Below are positions 22,301 through 33,310 of a DNA stretch of 64,000 nucleotides, in pieces; the stretch's first letter is position 1, and every line of letters begins with the position of its first letter. Origin of the DNA: Taeniopygia guttata (Eukaryota > Chordata > Aves > Passeriformes > Estrildidae); contig NC_133030.1 in assembly GCF_048771995.1 (NCBI RefSeq), positions 11,424,001-11,488,000 of the forward strand, in the 5' to 3' direction. Made by a program: the position numbers and the translations under genes. The notes beneath the pieces are model-generated. The model made no database searches. It saw nothing but the letters and a program-made list of their open reading frames with translations, and was not told the DNA's origin.

Positions 22301-23542
22301 TCACACTCTGTGCTTCAGGAAAAACTTGCCCCAGTAGCGTCCCTTGTGCTGCAGGTCGTAGGGGCTCAGGTACTTCCTCATCCCCAACATATTGGAGGTC
22401 ACCACACGCTCGAAAGTCCAGGGATTTTGGTTGTCCAGCCTCCTCCGCTCCTCCTCCCGCCGCATCTCCTGGAGGCTCTCCCGGCTGACGGCCACGGCAG
22501 GGAAGGGCAGTTTCTGTGCCACGCGGGTGAGGAAGGGCCGCACCTCCCCGAACTCGCAGCGCCCGCCCACCTCCACCACCAGCCCGCCGCTCTTCACCGC
22601 CGTCACGTAGCGGTCGATGGGGCCCTTCCCGCCCCCCATCCGGTGGCCCAGACTCTTCCTCGTCACCGGCTTGTAGGGGGCGGGCACGCGCCACACGGCG
22701 AACATGGATTTGGGGTCGATGTTGCGCCCGATGCTCAGCCGGATCATCTCGAAGTGGCCCCAGTGCAGGTACCCCCCGCCCAAAGCCTGTGTGGGGACAC
22801 GGCGGGACAGCTCAGGGACACGCAGCCCCGGCCTCTGGAACGCTCTCCCCGCTCCGTTCCGGCCCGTTCCCGCTCACCAGGATCCCGTACTGCCCCTGCG
22901 TGAAGTCGGTGGCCACCTGGGACGGGCCGCGGATGTCACGGAGCCGCCGGGGCTCCCGCTGCAGCTTAGGCACCGCCGGCACCTTGTCCATGAACTTCAG
23001 CTTCGGCTTCTCGGGAATGGTGATCCCTGCCGGGGAACGCCGGGATCAGGATCCCCGGGAGCACAGCGGGGAGCGCCCCCGCCCGCCTTTGCGGGGCTGT
23101 TCCGCCGTCCATCCCCCTTACCGCTGTAATCCGGGGGCAGCGTCCACTTCTTCAGCCCCGCCCGGGGAACCGCGACGCCGCCGGGACCTGCGGGACAGAG
23201 CGCGGGGATCACGGCTGTGGGCTCGGGCAGGGCTGGGAGGGGACGGGGCAGCCCGCGGGGCCTCCCCTTCCCGCTCCCAACATCCCCCCAAGCCACCGCA
23301 GCCCAGCCGGGAGTCCCGCCGAGCCCTCGGTACCTCCCCGGTGTCAGCCCGAGCCCTCGGTACCTCCCCGGTGTCAGCCCTTCCACGGCCCGCCCGAGCC
23401 CCCTCCGCGAGCCTCAGGCGTCCGGGAAGGTCCCCCCGGCCTTCCCAACCCCCCACAAGACACGGGCGGCCCCTCGGAGCGCGGCCAAGCCCCCCTGACC
23501 TCCCCCGGGCCGGAGCGGCCCCGGGAGCCGCCATCGCCACAT
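22301..23542 (-). CDS. MRPL16: Mitochondrial large ribosomal subunit protein uL16m (MRPL16), 247 aa
   Basis: A component of the mitoribosome large subunit, bacterial L16 family, near the peptidyl-transferase centre. Four exons: 23542-23500, 23187-23122, 23026-22878, 22786-22301, totalling 744 bases. The N-terminus ([12 protein letters not shown]) is Arg-rich without acidic residues, as expected of a mitochondrial import signal. The last exon carries the L16 core: [19 protein letters not shown], then [20 protein letters not shown] and [14 protein letters not shown]. Length is close to human (251 aa). The ATG at 23542 is the first in frame and gives an exon joined by a good donor (gtcagg). It is head-to-head with the gene at 24013 and convergent with STX3. 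Confidence 0.96.
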
Positions 23543-24012
23543 CGCCGTGACACGCCGGAAGTGCCGCAAGGGCGCCGCCATTGGTCCGTCCGCGAACACT
23601 TCCCGCCCGCGGTCCGGCCGGGAAACGCGGCGGGGACATTTGTTCCGGAGAGAAACGCGGCTCATCCCGTTCCCAGCCCTGTCCCGGGCGGGGATCGCCG
23701 GCGGGGACACCCCCGGGGGTTCCGAGGGACGTGCTGGGAGTGGTCTGGATCTGCTCCCAGCCTTTGTGCTGGCCTCGTGTACTGGGTTTATGGGGATAGG
23801 GTTCATATTCCTCCCAGCATCTGCCACAGCGCTGGGTTTGGATTGGGGATGGGCGACCTGGGGCCGTGACGTCACTAAAGGAGTGAGCGCTGGGCTGTGA
23901 TGTCACACAGGAGTCCCACCCGCAGCTCTGTGACATCAGCACGGTGTCTCCACAGGACACTGGCACCACCCTCTGGCTCTCAGCATGGCCACGATGGGAC
24001 ACGGATGAAGCC
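23543..24012. promoter_or_regulatory. Bidirectional promoter region, MRPL16 and the gene at 24013
   Basis: The 470 bases between divergent starts hold an ETS-type ccggaag close to the MRPL16 start (about 23554), an ATTGG/CCAAT box near 23580, and a perfect TGACGTCA at 23867-23874, about 139 bases upstream of the plus-strand ATG. The MRPL16 side is CpG-rich and the other side is not. A tag-like acceptor (ctccacag) at 23955 suggests a possible 5' exon for the plus-strand gene. Confidence 0.55.
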
Positions 24013-24957
24013 ATGAGTTTCCTGCTCCCCCCGCTTGTCCTGCTGGTGGCCAGTACGGCCATCCTGCTGGCCACCCGTGTTTGGAAGGCGCGGAAATGCC
24101 TCAGGACGCGGCGCTGCCGAGCGGCTCCGGGGGCTCCCGGTTCCCCCCCGGCCGAGGAGACCCCTGGCCACGGCCCGGCTGCCCCGGAGAGGCCCCTGTA
24201 CATCCCCTGCGGCTGCGGGCCCTGCTGCACCCCCTGTGCGGCAGCGGCCCGGGAGCTGCAGGACATGGTGACGCCGCTGTGGCCCGAGGTGTCCTTCCCG
24301 CGGGACTCGGAGATGTGGCAGCTGCTGTGGGAGGACCTGGAGCAGCTGCTGGAGCAAGGCCAGCTGCCCTGCTGTGCCTCCTCCAGCCTCCATCCCTCCT
24401 GGAGCCTCAGCGAGAGCTGCCGGGCTCCGGCTGGAGAAGGCCTCATGGACGGATCTCGCTGCTCCCTTGCGGCTGCGGTGGCCAGGAAGAGCCTGGAAGT
24501 GAAGCTGAGCATCCAGCCCGGGCCGGTGAGGCAGAGGGAAGCGTCGCCCCCTTCCTCCGAGAGCCTCCCCCGCTGCGGGAGCCGGACTGCGGACGGCGAG
24601 GATGCCTCGGACAGGTCTCCGAGCCCCTCCGGATCCGCGGATATCAGCGAGGCCCACAAGGCCCTGAGGATGCACGTGGCCAAGAAGAGCCTGGAAGTGA
24701 AGCTGGGAGCCCGGCCTGCTCTGGTGAGGAGCTCTCAGCAGCAAGCGGCACAGCAGGAAGGGCGCTGCTGGTGCCGGGTCTGCAGCCCCCACGGCGCTGC
24801 AGGGCGGCCACACCGGAGCACCCCACGCTCCCACTCGCAGGAGATCCTCCAGAGGCAGCGGGAGTTGGAGTTCCCCTATCTCCAGGGGGCTCCTCCAAGC
24901 AGGATTAGGCCCCTGTTGGCAGCCCAGATCCTTCTGAGGATGCTCTGTTATAAATAA
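24013..24957 (+). CDS. Unnamed one-exon membrane protein, possibly SPATA31-like, 314 aa
   Basis: I cannot name this gene with confidence. It encodes an N-terminal membrane anchor (MSFLLPPLVLLVASTAILLA, residues 1-20) followed by Arg/Lys, so the rest is likely cytosolic. Residues about 65-75 are Cys-rich (PCGCGPCCTPC). A Trp/Leu segment follows (WQLLWEDLEQLLEQGQLPCC). Two copies of a motif near residues 158 and 226 share KSLEVKL (ARKSLEVKLSIQPGPVRQ and AKKSLEVKLGARPALVRS), identical over 21 bases of DNA. An N-terminal anchor plus H/A-x-x-K-x-LE-x-x-x-G-x-P-x-x-VR repeats recall the SPATA31/FAM205 testis family; this link is inference from memory. The ATG at 24013 is the first in frame and has G at -3. 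AATAAA at 24953-24958 overlaps the stop codon. Neighbours: head-to-head with MRPL16. Overlapping open frames exist in this GC-rich stretch. Confidence 0.6.
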   Translation: MSFLLPPLVLLVASTAILLATRVWKARKCLRTRRCRAAPGAPGSPPAEETPGHGPAAPERPLYIPCGCGPCCTPCAAAARELQDMVTPLWPEVSFPRDSEMWQLLWEDLEQLLEQGQLPCCASSSLHPSWSLSESCRAPAGEGLMDGSRCSLAAAVARKSLEVKLSIQPGPVRQREASPPSSESLPRCGSRTADGEDASDRSPSPSGSADISEAHKALRMHVAKKSLEVKLGARPALVRSSQQQAAQQEGRCWCRVCSPHGAAGRPHRSTPRSHSQEILQRQRELEFPYLQGAPPSRIRPLLAAQILLRMLCYK

Positions 24958-26692
24958 ACCAGCATTTCACAGCTGAGTTTGGGCTGGGATAGGCTGTAGG
25001 CAGTTTGTGGGGACTGGGAGTGGGGATGGGCTGAGGCTGATCCCCAGTGAGCTGAGCCATGGAGTGCCCAGTTACACTGACCACCCCCCAAAGGAACAGA
25101 GGGCACACAGGTGCAGTGCATGAACATGAGGGGTACATAAGATTGGATTAAAGAACAAGAAGAGTGGCTCCCTGCAGCCTTCTGATGAGGTGAGGGGTTG
25201 CTCTGTGTGGGTTGGAGCCCTCTGAAGTTGTGTGGTGATCCTCTGTGTCCCATGGCTGTCTCAGCTGTGACAGGAAGGTTCCTTTCTTCCTGGTTGCTGG
25301 CTTTGGATTCAGGATGGGAATACCATGGATCACATGTGGGTGCTTTATTTGTTTGTCCTCCTCGTGGACTTTCCATGTTTCCTCCTGGGGAAGGGTGGGA
25401 TGAGTATCCAGGGTCAGTTTCTAGTATTCACTCTGGAAACAGCCCCAGGTGGGTGCAGGGGGTAGGCCCATGCCACCCAACTTCCCATGGGGACACCCGT
25501 GGCCAGCACCCTCCTCCTAAAGGTCTCAAAGCCATTGCTGGGAGAGATCCTGTCTCTTTTTCCATCCCTGTCCCCATGGAGGCTCCCAGGGGAATGAGCT
25601 CTGTGCTGTTCCCTGCAGCCCCAGCCCTGCACAGGGTGCTCTGGGTGAGGGGGTGTTTGAGTGTCCTGGCTGCCCTGCATGGGGGGAAGGACCACGGGGG
25701 TCCCCAAATCCCTGTCACAGCCCTGTGTGTGCCACTCTCTGTCACCAGCGGCCACACGTGGCTCTGTGCTGGCCACTGTCCTGGCAGCCAAGCCTGGTGT
25801 CCGGCTGTGGGGTGACCAGGGATGGGACAGGGGTGGTGACACACCTGGAGCACCCCTGCTGAGCTGGGGGCTGCCCTGCAGGTGAGGAATGGGGACACTG
25901 TGTGTCCCTGCTGGGGGTAGGGTGGCAGTGAGGGGACCCTGCCAGCCCCATGGGTTTTCTGTCACCTGCTCTGAGCTGGGTGACACCCCCAGCTCCACTT
26001 CCACTTCTTCCCACGGCTCCTCCTGGACAGCATCCAGCATGGGAATGTCCTCCACTTGGCCAGAGGGCCCGTGGCTGTGGCAGCAGGCCCTTGTCCCAGC
26101 TCCCTGTGGAATGTTACTGCTCCAGGGAAATGGGGATCCCTCCCAGCACCCCAGATTCCTCTCAGGATCCGTGGCTCTGAGTTTCCCTGCAAACCCCACA
26201 ATGGGATCTCTCCATGAGGGATTCCAAGCAGGAGAATGTGGTGTTGTCCGGATCAGGATGGGGTTCAGGGACGTCCTTCATGAATTTTGGGGTGCAGGGT
26301 GGTATTGTGTGTCCCTCTCATTCCCTGTGTGTTCATTATTCCCTGATTTCAGGTTTAATCCTCTGCCTGGAGCTCTTGGCTGTTTTTCCTCGGGGCTGGA
26401 CACCCCAAAAATGGGAAATGAAAATAGTTTGGGGGGAAAGTGTATGGGATCAGTGTGGGGGATCCCCTCTACTCCTTCCGTCCTGCAACAGGGAGTAAAT
26501 CCAGGCTATTCCAGCCCACCCCTTCCTGGGGACGGAGATCTAGGGGAAATCAGGCCTGGGCCGTGCCCAGCTCCGTCCTGGGTGCCGCCCCTACCCCCGC
26601 CCGTGCCCCGGCTCTGCGGGGAGGAGCCGCAGGAGCCTAATGGCCCTTGATGGATTTTTCTTCCAGGAATTCGCTGCGGCGTGGTTTTGTGG

Positions 26693-26778
26693 GTTTTTTA
26701 TTTTTGTTTTCTGTTCGTTTTTTTTCCTTTTTTTTTTTTTTTTTTTTTTGTCTTTCTCTCTATTTTTTTTTTTTCCTT
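26693..26778. repeat. T-rich low-complexity tract
   Basis: About 85 bases almost wholly T with a few C and G, abutting GC-rich DNA on both sides. Confidence 0.85.
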
Positions 26779-27008
26779 TCTGTGCTCCTGTAAACGCGGC
26801 GCGGAGTTGGAAGGAGCGGGAATGAGGGGAGGGACACGCAGCTTGGGGAGGGCTGGCACCCCGATTTTCTCAACTTGCGTGTGAGTTTGGGATGAGCAGC
26901 TCTTCCCGGCGGGGGGAACACGGTGTCCTGCAGTGGGGGGGCAACACTGGGAATTGCTCCACAGAGCCAGGGGACCCCACGGAGCATCTTCCCAGCCCCA
27001 CTTCCCGC

Positions 27009-27245
27009 CATCCCCGGGTTTTGGGGGGGCTGTCCTCAGCATCCCCGGGTTTTGGGGTGGCTGTCCCCAGCATCCCCGGGTTTTGGGGTGACTGTCCCCA
27101 GCATCCCCGGGTGTTGGGAGGGCTGTCCTCAGCATCCCCGGGTTTTGGGGGGGCTGTCCTCAGCATCCCCGGGTTTTGGGGGGGCTGTCCTCAGCATTCC
27201 CGGGTTTTGGGGGGCTGTTCCCGCCATCCCGGGTTTTGGGGTCAT
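27009..27245. repeat. 32-base GC-rich minisatellite upstream of MS4A
   Basis: Seven to eight tandem copies of a 32-base unit built on catccccgggttttggggg followed by ggctgtccycag. Variation is mainly in G-run length and at a C/T pair. Each copy has a G-run of four to seven. It ends about 70 bases before the MS4A core promoter. Confidence 0.92.
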
Positions 27246-27313
27246 GATGTCCCCAGCATCCCCCCGTGTCCCCCCTGAGCTGGGCGGTGCCCCGGGGGGG
27301 GATGCCGCACCGC

Positions 27314-27336
27314 TGACGTCACGGCGCTCAGCCAAT
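27314..27336 (+). promoter_or_regulatory. CRE and CCAAT box in the first MS4A promoter
   Basis: A perfect TGACGTCA (27314-27321) and a CCAAT box (27332-27336) lie 98-120 bases upstream of the chosen ATG. The CCAAT box contains an in-frame ATG, which therefore is unlikely to be the true start. Confidence 0.65.
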
Positions 27337-27433
27337 GGGCGCGGGCCGTGGCGGGGTGGGGCAGAAGCGGCCCCGGTGGGGACCGGGGCTGCTCCGGGGG
27401 GTCCCGGTGCCCCCCGCTCTCCTCATGCAGGGC

Positions 27434-29359
27434 ATGGGGAGCCTCCGGCTGGGCAGCCGCGCCGTCATGTACACGGCGGAGACCCTCCCCAAGGGCAAGA
27501 ATCGCGTCATGGGGGTGAGTTTGGGGGGTCGGGGGGGAGAAACGCTTGGAAAATCCCCCCTCAGCCTGTTCCCGGGGGATTCCTGCTGATCCCTCGGGGG
27601 GTGCTGTGTCTCCGGAGAGGCGCTGGGATTAAGGCGTCCCCCATCCCCAGGGTGGCTCTGTGGGCGGGGGGGTTGAGTTGACCCCGTTCCCACCCTTCCC
27701 GCTCTTCCAGACCATCCAGATTATGACGGGATTCCTGCACATCGGCTTCGGGATCGTCCTGACCACGCTGACCAATGTCTACACCTCCGTCTTCGTCATC
27801 GGAGAGATCCCCTTCCTGGGCGGCGTGTCTGTGCGTGCCGGGGGGCTGGGAAGGGATTCCCACCGGGAAAGACCGCCTGGGGTGGGGGGGTTGCCCACCA
27901 GGAAGGGAATCTCACCAGGGAACAATGCCCACAGGGAAGGGAATCCTGCTGGGGGGGATGCCAGCAGGTGGGATGCCCATTGGAAGGGATGCCTGCCGGG
28001 AATGATGCACTTGTGGCTCCCATGACCTCGGCAGCTGGGAATCAAGGGCAGGAGGGGTCACTGTGTCCCCTGTGCCACCTCTGGGCAGGTTTGGGGTGCT
28101 TGGGGTGCCCTCAGCGCCAGCTGAGCCCCATCTCTCCTGCTGCAGTTCATCATCTCCGGGTGCCTCTCCATTGGCGCTGAGAAGAGCCCCACGGAATGCG
28201 CGGTGAGTTTTCCCAGGAGCCCGCCGGGAGTGATCCCATGGGGGAGGTGGGGTGTCCCCCTGGTGTTTTGGGGAGGGGTCTGCCACCCTCCCCCCTCCCC
28301 AAAGCCCCCCGGGTGCCCACAGGTGAAGGGCAGCCAGACCATGAACGTCATCAGTGCCATCTTTGCGCTCCTGGGAATCGTAGCCTTCATCGTGGACCTC
28401 AACCTCAACGGGCTCTACCGCTCCAGCTTCAACTACTACAGCTATCTCGTCCTGGTAAAATCCCACTTGGTGGAATTCCTGCCCTTGGGAACCCCCCCAG
28501 GGCCTTTTCTCCAGCCCTCAAGGGGTGTTGTGCCCTTTCCCAAATCCCTGTTGGGGTGGCGGTTTCTCCTCTGCCGGCGCAACCTATTTTCGGCTGGTAC
28601 CTTGGGAGATGAGTCACCCCCTGGAAGCATCCAGGAGCCAAAATAAAACGGTGGCATGGAGGGCTTGGAGTGAGACCTTGGAGCCAGGGATGCAGAGGGA
28701 GAGGAAGGGGGAGCCACAGAATGCTGCCCTGTGTGGGGTTCATCCTCATGGGCGCTGTTGGGGGGGTACTGATGGGGTTTTCCCCCTCCTGGAGCTCGCA
28801 GGGAATGGGATTTCCATTGTGCTGCTCATCTTCACCATCCTGGAATTCTGCATCGCCGTGGCCACCGCCAATTTCTGGTGCCGGGCCACCCGCCTCAGCT
28901 CCAACGAGGTAAGATGAGGGGGTGGCAGGGATGGATCCCAAAAAGTGCATCCCATGATCCCAGTGTCTCCCATAATCCTGGTGTTCCCCAGGCCATGCTG
29001 ATCGTCCCCAGTGCCACCCGTGTGGATCTGGCCGTGCCACCGGCGGAGCTGCCTCAGCCTCCCAGCTACAGTGAGGTGACCCAAGGAGTAGCGCTCCTGG
29101 ATAGGGGCAGAATCAGCATTGGGATGGCTTCTGGGATGACAGTCCCCATCCTGCTGCCATCACTGTCCCCTCCCTGGGAAAACATCCCACCCCAATCCCC
29201 AGGGAGCATCCTGAAGCATCCATCCCTTTGCTCTGGGAATGGGGAGGAGATCCCAAAGCCCCGTGGATGGTGGGTGCTGAGGGTGGGGTCCTCCCAAATC
29301 CTGCCCCCTTTCCAAAACACCTCCTGGTCTCCTTGCAGCTGGCTGCTCCTGAAGTTTGA
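27434..29359 (+). CDS. MS4A-family tetraspan membrane protein 1, 202 aa
   Basis: A CD20-like four-pass membrane protein; family members act in immune-cell receptor and calcium signalling, but this one's job is unknown. Exons: 27434-27514, 27711-27830, 28146-28202, 28323-28454, 28795-28908, 28992-29075, 29339-29359, all phase 0. Membrane spans: TIQIMTGFLHIGFGIVLTTL; PFLGGVSFIISGCLSI; NVISAIFALLGIVAFIV; ISIVLLIFTILEFCIAVATA. The 40- and 19-codon exons 2 and 3 and the FIISGCLSI motif are typical of MS4A. The tail has PPSY and ends SELAAPEV. The start at 27434 has G at -3 and +4; an ATG at 27425 in frame has weak context and would add three residues. AATAAA at 29743-29748. It resembles MS4A8/MS4A15 most, but I do not assign orthology. 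Confidence 0.88.
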
Positions 29360-29869
29360 CACCGAGGATGTTGGAATGGGATCCTGCCTCCATTGCTCCT
29401 AAATCCCAGAGCTACGGCATCCTCCTCCCACTGTGCTGCCGGCTGGGATGTGCTGGTCCCCCCTTAAAAGCCAGGGACACCCCCAAATTCCCTGCCCCTC
29501 TGCCCCTGGGCCTGGTCTGAGGGGCTCCACTTGCTGGCTGCTGTGGGAAGGGGCTTCTCCAAGGGGGAAATCTTGGGCAATTCCTGCCTGTAAATCCCTA
29601 GTGGGATGCTGGGGTTTGCTCATGTTGTTGGGGTTCAGGAATTCCTGGTGGTTTGGAGTGACCCCGATGTGTGCTGGGAGCCGGGCAGGTCACCGGAGCA
29701 TCTACCTCGGCTCGTCCCCTGTTGGCTTCATTTTCTCTTGGGAATAAACGCTCTCTCCGGGCTTGTGTCTCTTGAATTTGGGAATTTTCAGCGTGGGAGC
29801 TACACTTCCCCCCTCACAGAGCTGCTGCCCCTCAGGAAAGAGGCTCATCCTGCCTATTTTAGGGATACT

Positions 29870-30150
29870 TGCTCTCTTTCTCCTGAGGGAATTCTGCCTC
29901 CCCTGAACTCCTGATACCTGCTTGCTTTCCCTGAGAGGAACTCTGCTACCCTAAACCCCTGGCAGCATCTCCCAAGGGAGTTTTGCTCCTCTAAACTCCT
30001 GGTGCCTGCTCTCCTGAGGGAATTCTGTCCCCTTAAACCCCTTAGTGCCTGCTCTCCTGAGGGAATTCTGCCCCTCTAATCCCCTCTCCTGCTGGAACTC
30101 CACCCTCTAAACGGGGGTACCTGGTCTCCCGAGGGAGCTGTGCTCCCCAA
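29870..30150. repeat. Degenerate minisatellite of about 45 bases
   Basis: About six or seven imperfect copies of a unit reading ctctcctgagggaattctgc followed by ccctaaacccctggtgcctg, spaced 35-52 bases. It lies about 120 bases downstream of the MS4A poly(A) signal. Confidence 0.8.
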
Positions 30151-31475
30151 ACCCCCTCCACCCCCCCATTCCAGCAGGGTTCCACTATATTTAGCTCAGC
30201 TGGAGCAGCCGGACAGCCGGTGGCGATGCCGGTGACGCCAGCACATCCCGGTTCTTCCACCACCAGAGAAGCTGCCCCGGGGCTGGAGCTGCTCTTGGAG
30301 GTGACACGGGGACACTGGTGTCATGTGCTCCCTGTTCCCACAATCCTGGGTGGCGGGAATGGTGCTGAGGGGCGCTCCCAAACCTTATCCATGCAGCAAT
30401 TCCTAAAAAATTCTTTATTTTCAGGGAAAGAAAAGGGCTCTGGGGTCATTTTGAACAGGGCCAGGTTTGTCAGCTCCTGACAAGCTCATTTAGGGCGCCA
30501 CTCTTCGTTATCCTGCATCTGTGGGAATGCTGGTGGATTTAATGAAGTGCTGATGAGCATCCAGTGGCATCAAATTATTTAAGGATTATCCCAAGCTCAT
30601 GGAAATAGAAAGGTGGGATGGAGGTGAGGAAAGAGACCCCAGTGCCAATTTTCCAAGGGGTGGGAACATCCTGGTGAGTTCCCAGTGCTCTGGGGGAGAA
30701 TTATCTCAATTTTTGGGACAGGACTCATCCCAAATTTCCCCTTCAGTGCCAGAGTGGGATCAGTGACCTCCTCTTCGAACATTCCCTTAGGTTTTGGGGT
30801 CGCTCAAGTGTTTTTCTTCTCCTTTCCACACTCCCTGACAATGCTCCTGCTGCTCAGCCAAAGCCTCATGGATTATTCACTCCCTGTCAGTTATTTCTGT
30901 TCCCGGCTCTGAAAAAATAATGAGCCCGATCAGTAGGAAAAGCCCCAGGGATTTGGGGAGCAGGATGAACAGGCTGCCTCTGCTCAGCCCATGGCCACAG
31001 CCCATTACAGGTCCAGCTCCTCACCTGCGGCTCCGGAGCATCCCAGCCTCTCCTGGCTCCATGGGGACCACCACGAAGCCATCCTGCCTCCCATCCAAGC
31101 TCTGTGTTTTCCCAGTGTGGTGGTTTCGTGGGAAGGAGGGTTCCTCCTCTTCCCCCAGCACCAGGCTCTGTTTTCCTGCAGTATCCCAGTGTTCAGACAT
31201 GGCTGTGCCTAAAAATGCTGGACTAAGTGTTTAAGGCTCGATGGGAATGTGGGGGTTTAAATATATTTTTATTTTTAGGTGGGAATTTGCAGATCTAGGG
31301 GGAGTGGAGACTTCCAGGAGTTGGGAATAGCAGGTGACAGAGGCCACAGAGTTTTGTGTCCCTGCCGCTTATGGTCCCTACAGAAAACCAAAACCCTTGG
31401 AGGAGCTGGAAAGGAGAACTGTGGGATGAACTGGGGTGTCCCAATGTCTCTTCCCCATGGGAAGAGACTGACTTT

Positions 31476-31711
31476 GGGCAGTCTTCCAGCACCTAAAGGT
31501 GCTCCAAGAGAGCTGGAGAGGGACTTTAGAAAAGAGCCTGGAGTGCCAGGACAAGGGGGAATGGCTTCCCACTGCCAGGGGGTGGGTTTAGATGGGATAC
31601 CGGGAAGAAATTTTTCCCTGTGAGGGTGGTGAGGTTCTGGAATGGATTTTCCAAGGAAGTTGTGGCTGCCCCATCCCTGGAAGTGTTTAAGGTCCCACTC
31701 CAGGATTGCCA
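31476..31711 (+). mobile_element. CR1 LINE fragment, plus orientation
   Basis: The text gggcagtcttccagcaccta through aggaagaaa-type sequence, gtgagggtggtgaggttctg, and gccccatccctggaagtgtt follows the avian CR1 consensus just upstream of its 3' end. The terminal part of the consensus is absent. Matches come from memory of the CR1 consensus; many substitutions show an old copy. Confidence 0.85.
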
Positions 31712-33190
31712 GTGAGGTTGATGCCGGTGAAGCCTTGGAGAAGTTTTCTGGAACTTTTCTGCAGCCTCAGGAGTCTTCCTGGGAAGGAGCAGATCAAAGG
31801 CTGGAATGTCACGTGCAGGGGTTGATGGACACATCTGGGACAGGGTTTGGGAGCAATGTCACCGTGTCCCAAATGCCAGGTATGGATCACCCCAGCAGCC
31901 AGCGATGCCCCCCCAACCTCCCACCTACTCCCTGTTCCAGATTCCCTAATCCAGGATGGACACTTGGATGTTTAAAGCCAGAAGACCTGAAACTTCTCCC
32001 AGAAAACATGACTTTCCTTCTGGAATCAGTATGGAAAGAGCCCTGCGGGAAGCAGAAACACCTGGAAGCAAAGCAAAATGTTGACTTTTGGTATTTTTAT
32101 GGGGATATAAAGTTTGTCCCAGGAAGCAGCAAGTTTCTTTGGAGAGCTTTTCTCCGTTGTAATCTGTTTTCTTTGGAAAAAACCTCACAGATTTTGGGGT
32201 TGGAAAAAGAATTTTGCTTCCACCAGGCTCATAAATTTTGTTCTGTGCGGGTGGGAGGGAATTTGGGAGGGTCTCGCTGATCCCCCCTGAGCATCCAGTC
32301 AGGCTTCCCCCATCCAAAACTTGTCCTAGAAAATAGGAAAATGAACATTAAAATCCAAGGAATGTGTTGTATATATCTACAAAGCCAAACATTCCTGCAA
32401 AGCAAAGGTTGGAAAGCTCCACCACCCGGCCCTGCTGCTTCCCTGCATCTGCTTCAAAGCTTCACCTCCTCTGGAATCCGCTTCCAAAACAAATCCTGAC
32501 ATCCTACCTTGGGCTCCTGCCATCCCCAGCTGGACCTGGGTCTATTTAGGAAGGGGGAAAGTGCTTTTTATGTGGATCCCTTGCTTGGAAAGTGGGGTTT
32601 TGGGGGCTCAGGGCAGTCACGGCTGTTCCTGCCTGCAAGGCTGGAACTTCAGGAATGCTGTAGGAATCTGGAAAGGCGGATTTGGGAGGAAATCCACCGT
32701 GTAGGGTGGTTTTGGCTGGGAATGTGAGCCGTGGATAATGGTGGAGGATACCCTGGCTGCCTAAAGGCTAAAGAGGGGATCCCAGAATTTCCACGGAGGC
32801 TCAAGTGTTCCTTCCTGGGGCTGGAATGAGATCCCTGGGATTGTTAGGACTGGAGTGTTGAGAGGGATGAGGCACCAGCAGGAATTAAAGGCTCTGAGGC
32901 ATCAAGAATGTGATGAAGAGGCTGAATCTCATCCATGTCCATGTTTTTCCTGGAAAGCTGTGTTGCCAGATGCAGCCCTTTACAAGGCCAAGTGCACGCT
33001 TCCATCAGGGATGCAGGATGGAGGAAGGTCATGGGTGGGATAGAGGAATGCCATTGGAGCTGGGATGGAGATGTGAGTTGCTGCTCTTTGCTCTCCAGGT
33101 CTGTTCTTCCAGCTCTTTTTTGGGATACGATTTGGGCTGGTTTGGAGGGGGTGTCCCATTCCCTGGTGTGTGGGAGCATGGGAAGGGCAC

Positions 33191-33310
33191 AGAATCCTGA
33201 AATCGTTTGGGATGGAAGGAGCCTTAAGGATCACCCAGTTCCATCCCCCTGCCATGGGCAGGGACACCTCCCACTAGCCCAAGTTTTTCCAAGCCGGCTC
33301 CAGGGCTGGA
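33191..33310 (-). mobile_element. CR1 LINE 3' end, minus orientation
   Basis: Read on the minus strand it gives the CR1 tail: actagtggaag-like text, tgtccctgcccatggcaggg, then the ggatcctt...cttccatcccaaacg segment. It is a 5'-truncated copy, the usual CR1 form. Confidence 0.85.

Larger units (their letters stand above)
24958..27313. other. Gene-poor spacer before the first MS4A gene
   Basis: No splice-consistent coding sequence was found. An ATTAAA (25147-25152) could serve the preceding gene. A pyrimidine tract dominated by T lies at 26693-26778 and a GC-rich minisatellite at 27009-27245. CBLIF and TCN1, which occupy this place in mammals, were not recognised. Confidence 0.55.

Noticed and set aside
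23118-24683. Minus-strand open frame of 521 codons across MRPL16 exon 2 and the gene at 24013
   Set aside because: It is antisense to two better-supported coding regions, has no recognisable domains, and such frames are common where third positions are G or C.
27335-27433. ATG at 27335 as the start of the first MS4A protein
   Set aside because: This ATG is inside the CCAAT box, about 14 bases after the CRE, so it should lie upstream of the transcription start.
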